Origin: Maridesulfovibrio bastinii DSM 16055
GTDB lineage: Bacteria > Desulfobacterota > Desulfovibrionia > Desulfovibrionales > Desulfovibrionaceae
Assembly: GCF_000429985.1 (NCBI RefSeq)
Contig: NZ_AUCX01000017.1
Location: forward strand, 56,986-120,985
DNA: 64,000 bases
Direction: 5' to 3'
The position numbers and the translations under genes were made by a program. Positions 42,336 through 49,288 of the stretch are shown piece by piece. Within the stretch, counting starts at the first letter, position 1. Each line of letters starts with the position of its first letter. The notes beneath the pieces are model-generated. The model was not told the DNA's origin, made no database searches, and was given only the letters and a program-made list of their open reading frames with translations.

Positions 42336-43943
42336 TTACCCGAGAATTGCTTTCAAATCGTCATCCGGGGTACTGATCGGCATAATATTAAAGTTTTCCA
42401 CCAGGAAATTGAGAACATTAGGGCTGATAAACGCCGGAAGACTTGGTCCAAGACGGATATCCTTGATTCCGAGATGCAGCAGGGTCAAAAGTATAGCTAC
42501 AGCTTTCTGTTCATACCACGAAAGAATCATTGAAAGCGGAAGATCATTAACTCCGCACTCGAAAGCTTCGGCAAGGGCTACAGCAATTTTGATAGCGGAA
42601 TAAGCGTCATTGCACTGCCCGATATCAAGAAGCCTTGGTATACCGCCAATATCACCGAGCTGCTTATCAAAGAATCTGAACTTACCGCAGGCAAGAGTCA
42701 GCACTATGCAGTCCTCGGGAACCTTCTCAACAAATTCAGTGTAGTAGTTACGCCCTGACTTAGCTCCGTCACACCCGCCGACAAGGAAGAAATGGCGGAT
42801 GGCTCCACTCTTCACGCCATCTATCACTTTATCTGCAACACCAAGGACAGTATTGCGCGCAAAACCGGAAAGAACTTTGCCTTTTTCAGTTTTCTCAGTA
42901 AATCCGTCCATCTCCAGAGCTTTTTCAATTACAGGAGTAAAATCATCATTGGAGACATGGGTTACACCGGGCCATCCCACCAGTCCGGTAGTAAAAATAT
43001 TATCATGGTAGGATGTAACAGGCTTCTGAATGCAGTTTGTGGTCATAAGAATTGCACCGGGGAATTCCGCAAACTCTTTCTGCTGATTCTGCCATGCTGT
43101 TCCGTAATGCCCATAAAAATGCTTGTACTTTTTAAGTTCAGGGTAACCATGACATGGAAGCATTTCACCATGGGTATAAATGTTTATTCCCTTTCCTTCA
43201 GTCTGCTCAAGCAGCCTTCCCAAATCTTTAAGATCGTGTCCGGAAACCAGTATAGCTTTTCCTTTTTCAGCTCCAAGAGGAACTTCTGTTGGCACAGGAT
43301 GCCCGTAAGTTCCGGTATTTGCAGCATCAAGAAGTTCCATAGCTTTCAGGTTGACCGCACCGCATTCCATGCATAATCCGACCAGCTCTTCCATCCCGAG
43401 ATTCTCAAGAGTAGCGGCAAGGCCTTTATGGATGAAAGAATAGACTTCTTCACTTTCCTGTCCCAGAAGTGCAGCATGATCAGCATACGCGGCCACACCT
43501 TTCATTCCATAGATAAGTATCTGCTTTAAGGATTTAAGATCGGGATCAGCATCAAAGGAATCTGTTGAGAACTGCTCACCCTGCTTTTTCATTCCTTCCA
43601 GATCGGAAGCGGGGACAGTCATACTCAAAGAACAGTCTGTTCCGCCCACCTTTGCAGCGAGTTCGTCGCGAAATGCTGCGGCTTTGCTGATAAGGCCAAC
43701 AAAGCGTTCATCGTCAAAATTGACGTTGGTCAAAGTTGAAAAAACAGCCTTTGCTGTAAAACGATTTATTTCAGCAGAAATTTCAATACCGTTTTTGCGG
43801 GCTTTGTCAGCCACGAGACTGAGTTCTCTGAGCATCTGGATCAGTAAATCCTGCATTGCGGAAACCTCACCGGTCTTTCCGCATACACCGGCCTTCGTAC
43901 ACCCAATACCCTTGGCAGTCTGTTCACACTGATTACAAAACAT
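42336..43943 (-). CDS. hcp: Hybrid cluster protein (hydroxylamine/nitric oxide reductase)
   Basis: A 535-residue Hcp. The N-terminal cluster ligands CX2CX8CX5C are Cys3, Cys6, Cys15 and Cys21. Later segments carrying the hybrid 4Fe-2O-2S cluster are visible: LVGLCMECGAVNLKAMELLDAANT, HGEMLPCHGYPELKKYKHFYGHYGTAWQNQQ, GGCDGAKSGRNYYTEF and LDIGQCNDAYSA. Hcp reduces NO to N2O (or hydroxylamine in vitro) and protects from nitrosative stress. A perfect HcpR-type palindrome lies 72 bp upstream. Confidence 0.96.
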   Translation of the reverse strand: MFCNQCEQTAKGIGCTKAGVCGKTGEVSAMQDLLIQMLRELSLVADKARKNGIEISAEINRFTAKAVFSTLTNVNFDDERFVGLISKAAAFRDELAAKVGGTDCSLSMTVPASDLEGMKKQGEQFSTDSFDADPDLKSLKQILIYGMKGVAAYADHAALLGQESEEVYSFIHKGLAATLENLGMEELVGLCMECGAVNLKAMELLDAANTGTYGHPVPTEVPLGAEKGKAILVSGHDLKDLGRLLEQTEGKGINIYTHGEMLPCHGYPELKKYKHFYGHYGTAWQNQQKEFAEFPGAILMTTNCIQKPVTSYHDNIFTTGLVGWPGVTHVSNDDFTPVIEKALEMDGFTEKTEKGKVLSGFARNTVLGVADKVIDGVKSGAIRHFFLVGGCDGAKSGRNYYTEFVEKVPEDCIVLTLACGKFRFFDKQLGDIGGIPRLLDIGQCNDAYSAIKIAVALAEAFECGVNDLPLSMILSWYEQKAVAILLTLLHLGIKDIRLGPSLPAFISPNVLNFLVENFNIMPISTPDDDLKAILG

Positions 43944-44014
43944 TTAAATCCTCCTTTAAAGAATTTTATTTCCGTGTTGTTGATGCCAGAATAGAGAAAT
44001 CAGTCCTCGTGGTA

Positions 44015-44030
44015 TTTGACACAGGTCAAA
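44015..44030. promoter_or_regulatory. HcpR/FNR-type operator upstream of hcp
   Basis: A perfect palindrome TTTGAC-ACAG-GTCAAA, 72 bp before hcp. Crp/Fnr-type regulators bind this kind of site, and the hcpR-like gene is in the same island. It also lies after the ferredoxin stop (44069). Confidence 0.75.
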
Positions 44031-44068
44031 AGAAACCTTTTTTATGATTTTTTTGACTGCTCCCTGAA

Positions 44069-44260
44069 TCAATCCTCAAAACTGATACAGTTGGCAGGAC
44101 ACATATCAATAGCTTCATTAATTTCTTCCTCAGACGCTCCTTCGGAATTTACAACCATAGCGAAACCTCCCGGTCCCATGGAAAAAACATTAGGGCAGGT
44201 TTCCACACAAGCTTCACATCCAATGCATTCATCCGTATCAATAACAACCTGACGAGCCAT
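44069..44260 (-). CDS. [4Fe-4S] ferredoxin
   Basis: A 63-residue single-cluster ferredoxin similar to Desulfovibrio ferredoxin I. It has CIGCEACVETCPNVF and a distal CP (MCPANCISF), CX2CX2CX(n)CP. AAGGAG precedes the ATG. It lies between the NapH-like gene and hcp and probably supplies electrons to one of the island enzymes. Confidence 0.88.
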   Translation of the reverse strand: MARQVVIDTDECIGCEACVETCPNVFSMGPGGFAMVVNSEGASEEEINEAIDMCPANCISFED

Positions 44261-44382
44261 AACAATCTCCTTTTTTTAAAGTTGGGTTTGAAACAATAAC
44301 ATACCGCACGAATAAAATTCAACAGATAAACTCCAGGCACATATTCATGCTGCGCATGAAAAAATACCGGAATAAAATCTAA

Positions 44383-45717
44383 TCATATTCTGGCGACGCC
44401 CAGAAAAACAGCATGAAGGGAAGAAACTAAAACAATAAAAATCATACGTGATGTTTCAGCGGATAAAAACGGGAGATGATAATCAATGCTTGAGTGTCCG
44501 CATGCGGAGACACAATCCCCGCATAACGTGCAGGAAATTCCCGGACGGCCCAGCTCTATATCACGAATTGAAAGCGCGCTATAGCGGCAGACTCTGGAAC
44601 ATGCACCACAATGTGAACATTCATGATTAATTTTTATTCTCCACAGTGAAAGCTTTCCAAGCAGGTTCGAAATAATTCCCATGGGGCAGAAAGTGGAACA
44701 ATGAACCATGACCCCAAGCCTGCGGGAAAAAAGAAGCATTACAGCTATTCCAGCAATCCCGAATAAAGCCGCAGCCCCAAAAGCAAGCACGCCGGGTACT
44801 TCCAAAATCCTCATCAGATATGCAGCTAGAATTACCAATATCAAAAGTACGAGCCTGAGCCAGAGAATCCAGCCTTTAAGCGGATGATACTTTTTGCCTG
44901 ACATACGACTCAGGCGGTCATCCCATGCTCCGATATAGCAAAGCCAGCTGCACCATGCCGGCCCCACAATAAAAATTGAGGCTGTAAACAGAACAGGCAT
45001 AAAATACCCGCCGCCACGGAACACAGGTCCTGCCGCAATAAGAGCCGGAACGGGAACATGCAGAGTCCCTGTCATCAACATTTTATCAACTCCGGCAATG
45101 CCAAAAATAAATTGGGAGAAAAAGACAAGTGAAAACAGAAGCCAGATAACAGGTCTAATTTTCCGCATTCCTGCTGGATCAGCCATTTTATATACCAGCC
45201 ATGAGGAATAATAAGACAGCAGAAGAATCTCCAGCAGACCTGCCCCCGCAAAAAATCTGTCAGCCGGGAAAAATCTGTCAGCAAGAAAAATATCAAAAGG
45301 AGCTTTGCTTCTGGCTGTAAAGCATAATAAAAAGGTCAGACAAAAAGCCGAAGCACGATAACGGCTGTGACCTTGTTCTCTGTAAAACCATTTTTTACCA
45401 GTAGCGCTGCAACACATCACAAACGCAGCAATGCTAATTCCAAAAACTGCCGTCATTATCAGGGCCAGCCGAATCCACGGCTGCCCGAGAGAATTTCTGA
45501 TATCTATAAACATTCCACCAACATAAAGCCAGAAGATGGATAGTATCAGCATTGACAGGGCAAGAACTTCCGCACACCATGCTTTGCGTGAAAAGATCAT
45601 GGGCAACGCAGCCACAACAGTCAGAGCCTCAATAATATTCCCAAAACGCAAGGCGTGAGCCGTTGCAAGTAAAACGCAAAACATCAAAGACAGTGGCGTC
45701 AGCAGATTTCGACTCAT
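44383..45717 (-). CDS. NapH/NosR-like membrane polyferredoxin
   Basis: A 444-residue integral membrane protein with about nine to ten TM helices and a C-terminal cytoplasmic dicluster domain (CSHCGACSRVC and CTLCGDCVSACGHS). Conserved cysteines at GPAWCSWLCYIG and HCSTFCPMG match the NapH/NosR family, which passes electrons from quinol to other redox proteins. Its ATG shares one base with the stop of the siroheme-reductase-like gene, so they are co-translated. The redox partner here is unknown. Confidence 0.82.
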   Translation of the reverse strand: MSRNLLTPLSLMFCVLLATAHALRFGNIIEALTVVAALPMIFSRKAWCAEVLALSMLILSIFWLYVGGMFIDIRNSLGQPWIRLALIMTAVFGISIAAFVMCCSATGKKWFYREQGHSRYRASAFCLTFLLCFTARSKAPFDIFLADRFFPADRFFAGAGLLEILLLSYYSSWLVYKMADPAGMRKIRPVIWLLFSLVFFSQFIFGIAGVDKMLMTGTLHVPVPALIAAGPVFRGGGYFMPVLFTASIFIVGPAWCSWLCYIGAWDDRLSRMSGKKYHPLKGWILWLRLVLLILVILAAYLMRILEVPGVLAFGAAALFGIAGIAVMLLFSRRLGVMVHCSTFCPMGIISNLLGKLSLWRIKINHECSHCGACSRVCRYSALSIRDIELGRPGISCTLCGDCVSACGHSSIDYHLPFLSAETSRMIFIVLVSSLHAVFLGVARI

Positions 45718-46343
45718 TAATCCTCTAAAATAGGCTCATATCCGGTTTTATCAAAGATAAGCCCGAACCTTTTACCATATTCATAATTATTCATGTAGAG
45801 GGCCAGAGCCTTTTCAATGAGTTCCAGCACTTCTTCACTGGTATAAACTCCGGGGAGTTCGCTTCCCAGCCGGGGGTGCCGTCCAAGCCTGCCACCCATC
45901 AAAACCCTCCACCCGCTGCGCGCGCAGGAAACAGCTTCAACCGGACATGCCTCCAGACACTGTCCACAGACCAGACATTTTTCACGGGTTATGACAACCC
46001 TTCCGTCAACAATATTGAGAGCATCATCAGGACATGCCGAAGCACACTCTCCACATCCGATACACTGGCTATGCTCAAAAACAGGTACACATGCACGAAT
46101 AAGACCGATATCCGCAATATGCGGTCTGGTACATCCGTTAGGACATGCTGCTGCTCTTACTTTAAAAACATTATGACCACGAAACTTCTCTCCCATCTGC
46201 TCTTCGGCAAAATCAGGCCATCCACTTTTTTCTATAGTCTTTTCAATTTTTGCGGCAAAATCTTCAGAGACAAAAAGAGCAAAATGACACTGGACTCCGC
46301 CTTTACCGCCTCTACAGACTTCAACTGAATATTTTTCTTTCAT
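45717..46343 (-). CDS. Small siroheme-type reductase-like Fe-S protein
   Basis: A 208-residue protein with a nitrite/sulfite-reductase-like region (VRAAACPNGCTRPHIADIGLI) followed by two ferredoxin motifs (CIGCGECASACPDDAL and CLVCGQCLEACPVEAV) and a GGRLGRHPRLG segment. It is far shorter than a catalytic sulfite reductase, so it is probably an accessory electron-transfer protein or a minimal siroheme enzyme. ATG 46343 with GGAG five bases upstream is preferred over the ORF start at 46370. Divergent from the HcpR-type gene. Confidence 0.78.
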   Translation of the reverse strand: MKEKYSVEVCRGGKGGVQCHFALFVSEDFAAKIEKTIEKSGWPDFAEEQMGEKFRGHNVFKVRAAACPNGCTRPHIADIGLIRACVPVFEHSQCIGCGECASACPDDALNIVDGRVVITREKCLVCGQCLEACPVEAVSCARSGWRVLMGGRLGRHPRLGSELPGVYTSEEVLELIEKALALYMNNYEYGKRFGLIFDKTGYEPILED

Positions 46344-46458
46344 TTTTTCTCCAGCAAACAACATGAACAACCATTCAAATTATTTTAATTTCAACAAAAT
46401 CAAACCCGCCGCCGGACTTTGTTTATTTTATTTTATATGCAATAAATTTTTGGAGTAT

Positions 46459-46473
46459 CTGATTCAGGTCAAT
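46459..46473. promoter_or_regulatory. Degenerate HcpR/FNR-type site between divergent genes
   Basis: CTGAT-TCAG-GTCAAT, an imperfect version of the hcp operator palindrome, lies in the 172-bp gap between the siroheme-reductase-like gene and hcpR. One half-site (GTCAA) is perfect, the other degenerate. Confidence 0.4.
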
Positions 46474-46515
46474 AAATCAGTTAGAAATAATCAACAAAAC
46501 AATATCGTAATAAAA

Positions 46516-47190
46516 ATGAAACAATATATTAATACAATAGCTTTATTTGAAGGCCTTCAAAGTGCCCAGATTAAAAAAATTTCAGAAATAGCCATAACCA
46601 AAAAAGCTCGTAAAAATGAGCTGTTATTCTCATCAGGAGAAAAAGCTGAAGGTTTTTATGGCATTACAACAGGAAAAGTCAAAGTGTACCGTTCTTCTCC
46701 TTCCGGCAAGGAACAGATTATCCATATTTTTGGTCCGGGACACGTTTTTGGTGAGGTTCCTGTTTTTCAGGGAGGCAGTTACCCTGCCAATGCAATGGCT
46801 ATGGAAAGCAGTGAACTTTTTTACTTCGGGAGAAATGATTTTCGGCGGATAATTGAAGAAGACCCTGATCTGGCTATGAATATGCTGGCCGTTCTTTCAA
46901 AAAGACTTAGACTTCTGGTCAATCAGGTTGCAGCACTGAGCCTGAGCGAAGTTCCCGGACGGCTGGCAGCATATTTACTGCTGCTCAAATCTTCACAACA
47001 GCAGGATGAACTGCAACTGGAGCTGCCCAAAGGACAGATTGCCGCATATCTTGGAACTATTCAGGAGACTCTTTCAAGAGTTCTTAAAAAAATGAGTGAA
47101 CAGGGAATTATCTCTGTAAACGGCAGAACAATCACCATAATTGATGAAGAAACACTTAAAAATATAGCAAATGGCAACGAGCAGCTTTAG
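46516..47190 (+). CDS. hcpR: Crp/Fnr-family regulator, HcpR-type
   Basis: A 224-residue regulator with an N-terminal cyclic-nucleotide-like sensory fold (GKVKVYRSSPSGKEQIIHIFGPGHVFGEVPVFQGGSYPANAMA) and a C-terminal winged-helix HTH (LELPKGQIAAYLGTIQETLSRVLKKMSEQGIISVNG). The E-x-x-S-R recognition helix matches FNR-type DNA sites such as the one before hcp. In Desulfovibrio HcpR controls hcp and senses NO. The ATG at 46516 gives the family length; the longer ORF from 46363 would add 51 aromatic/Asn-rich residues with no homology. Confidence 0.78.
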   Translation: MKQYINTIALFEGLQSAQIKKISEIAITKKARKNELLFSSGEKAEGFYGITTGKVKVYRSSPSGKEQIIHIFGPGHVFGEVPVFQGGSYPANAMAMESSELFYFGRNDFRRIIEEDPDLAMNMLAVLSKRLRLLVNQVAALSLSEVPGRLAAYLLLLKSSQQQDELQLELPKGQIAAYLGTIQETLSRVLKKMSEQGIISVNGRTITIIDEETLKNIANGNEQL

Positions 47191-47210
47191 CACATAATGC
47201 GGAGGTAAAA

Positions 47211-47639
47211 ATGGCTCAAAAAATTAAACTTTTATTTCTATGTACTGGTAATTCATGCAGAAGCCAGATGGCGGAAGGCTGGACCAGACATCTAAAAAAT
47301 GACCTTATTGAAGTCCGCTCTGCCGGTATAGAAAAACACGGTCTGAATCAGAATGCGGTTAAAGTAATGAGTGAAGCAGGAGTGGATATATCAGGGCACA
47401 GCTCAAAACTTATAGATGAGCTGGATATTCAGGACTTCGACTATGTAATAACCGTCTGCGGTCATGCCGGAGAAAACTGCCCCTATTTTCCGGGCAAAGT
47501 AATACATAAAGGTTTTGACGATCCGCCGGCGCTGGCAAAAAACGCTTCATCAGAAGAACAGGCATTAAAACATTTCAGGCGAGTGCGTGATGAAATCAGG
47601 AATTATGTGGAAACTCTGCCTCAAAGTCTTGATGAATAA
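47211..47639 (+). CDS. arsC: Arsenate reductase, thioredoxin-coupled LMW-phosphatase type
   Basis: A 142-residue ArsC related to low-molecular-weight tyrosine phosphatases. The P-loop CTGNSCR (Cys11, CX5R) holds the nucleophile; two more redox cysteines are at 83 and 90 (TVCGHAGENCPYF). It reduces arsenate to arsenite with thioredoxin. GGAGG precedes the ATG by five bases. No arsenite exporter is nearby. It follows hcpR by 20 bp, so the two may be cotranscribed. Confidence 0.92.
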   Translation: MAQKIKLLFLCTGNSCRSQMAEGWTRHLKNDLIEVRSAGIEKHGLNQNAVKVMSEAGVDISGHSSKLIDELDIQDFDYVITVCGHAGENCPYFPGKVIHKGFDDPPALAKNASSEEQALKHFRRVRDEIRNYVETLPQSLDE

Positions 47640-47655
47640 GAACGCTGCATAACAA

Positions 47656-47685
47656 AAGCTGCTGGCAGCAGATTGTCAGCAGCTT
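47656..47685. terminator. Hairpin between convergent arsC and cheV
   Basis: AAGCTGCTG pairs with CAGCAGCTT across a 12-nt loop. It overlaps the cheV stop by two bases. T-tract is weak on both sides. Confidence 0.55.
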
Positions 47686-48673
47686 ATTCCAGCTCCCCGG
47701 CTTCCTGAATGGCTGTCTCAACAAGTGTAGCAATCTGTGGTTTGGAATACTGACGGTCAGCTCCCACAGAAAGCCCCTTGTGCCTAAGCTCCTCAGTAAT
47801 TAAAGAGGAGAAAAGATACACTGTAAGTTTTTTGAGAACTTCATCATTCTTTATTTTACGAGTCAGTGCGTGGCCGTCCATAACCGGCATTTCTATATCA
47901 GAAACAACAAGCTGAAGCAGATCGGTTATGGGAACATTTCTGGCGACTGCTTTTTCTTTAAGCTCTAAAAGGGCATCCCATGTTTCCTGACCGTTAGCAT
48001 AGGCAGAAACAGAGAAGCCGCCCTTCTCCAATGCTCCCTTTACAAGATTGCGCATGGACCTTGAATCATCAGCACAAATTGCGTTGTAGACAGCATGGTC
48101 CACCTTTACCACGTCCTCAAGATTCTTGATGGACTTTGAGGGACAAAGGTCATCCATAGCCTGCTCAAGATCAAGAATCTGCATGATTCTGTCAGGATCT
48201 GTAAGCTTGACAGTTCCGATAATGGTTCCTTCAGCATATTCAGCCATTCTTCCTGAAAGAGCTTCAAGATCGGACCAGCTTATCCTGTGGATTCGATTAA
48301 CTCCTGAAACCATAAAAGCACTTACGGTATCATTAAACTCGGTCACAACAATCATTCTTTTGGAGCTATCCGTTTCCCTGAGTTTTAACCATCCGCACAA
48401 ATCCATCAAAGGAATGACTCTGCCCATGAACTCGAACATGCCGATAACCAGAGGGTTGGTTATATCTACCTGAGCGTTTTGAAGTCTTTGAGTATTTTTA
48501 TTTGTACCGGAAAAATTTTTAAGATCGGAATCACGCATGATCTTTTTAACTTTTGCCACATTCAACCCGAAAGACCAGCGCTTATACTTGTCTCCCATAC
48601 CTTCATCAAGATAAAGTTCAAGTATTTCAACTTCATTTGTACCAGCTTTCAACAAAATATTAGAACCGGCCAT
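47684..48673 (-). CDS. cheV: Chemotaxis coupling protein CheV (CheW-REC)
   Basis: A 329-residue protein with an N-terminal CheW domain (about residues 15-170: YKRWSFGLNVAKVKKIMRDSD, LGVRG-like PLMDLCGWL) and a C-terminal receiver domain (about 195-320) with the phospho-acceptor Asp259 (VVSDIEMPVMDG), switch Ser/Thr (LFSSL) and Lys (SKPQ). CheV links receptors to CheA and adapts signalling when phosphorylated. Confidence 0.9.
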   Translation of the reverse strand: MAGSNILLKAGTNEVEILELYLDEGMGDKYKRWSFGLNVAKVKKIMRDSDLKNFSGTNKNTQRLQNAQVDITNPLVIGMFEFMGRVIPLMDLCGWLKLRETDSSKRMIVVTEFNDTVSAFMVSGVNRIHRISWSDLEALSGRMAEYAEGTIIGTVKLTDPDRIMQILDLEQAMDDLCPSKSIKNLEDVVKVDHAVYNAICADDSRSMRNLVKGALEKGGFSVSAYANGQETWDALLELKEKAVARNVPITDLLQLVVSDIEMPVMDGHALTRKIKNDEVLKKLTVYLFSSLITEELRHKGLSVGADRQYSKPQIATLVETAIQEAGELE

Positions 48674-49288
48674 AATACTCCCTGAATCCGTGCAATTCGG
48701 TCATGGATAAACATTTATTTCATAATCACAGACTGAAAAAATCCATATAAATTTAAATCATTAAACTATTTTGTGACAAATCTATTCCTGCATGCAAAAT
48801 TATTTGTAACAATCAACTGATTTTTAAAGATTTCGCCAGAGAAGACAACTCCCAGTGAATTATTAAAAAAATTAAAGCCGATACACATATTAAAAAACAA
48901 TAACAGATCAAGGGCAACAATTACACCTGATTTTACACTCTCACTGATTTAATAAAGAATATGCAGGCCTTCAGTCCACAGGCACTCATTTATTACAAAA
49001 AAATTCCCAAATCAGACGGACCAATATCAAACTTTTTTATTGAATAGGCTGTTCACAGCTGTAGCCAGAACAACTTTCCCTGGCAAATTTCTTTCATCTT
49101 CCTAATACATATACTTGCAAGTTGGAGGAATGTCTTCACTTCTAAAGTTTAAATTTTTGAGCAGCGGATGAGCCGCATACAAAAAACCACCTATATCTTA
49201 TACAAAAAATAATCTATAACCATTTTAAAAATAATCAATAACTTCCATTTGATGAACTTAAACTCCAGCATCGGGAGAAAAAATATAT
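48674..49288. other. 615-bp gene-free region between cheV and the cyclase gene
   Basis: AT-rich, divergent upstream region. I find no RBS-supported ORF, tRNA or strong hairpin. A 10-bp palindrome ACTTGCAAGT is at about 49112-49121, and a GCGG-CCGC mini-hairpin near 49163. A sigma-54-like TGGCAAATTTCTTTCA at 49081-49096 lacks the key G of the -12 element. Confidence 0.5.

Noticed and set aside
46363..46515. N-terminal extension of the HcpR-type protein from an ATG at 46363
   Set aside because: The added residues are Asn/aromatic-rich with no similarity to the family and overlap the divergent operator region.
49081..49096. TGGCAAATTTCTTTCA as a sigma-54 promoter for the cyclase gene
   Set aside because: The invariant G of the -12 GC is missing, and the match is otherwise AT-rich background.
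49135..49180. Short ORF (MSSLLKFKF...) near the palindrome in the 615-bp gap
   Set aside because: Only 13 codons, with the Shine-Dalgarno sequence abutting the ATG.
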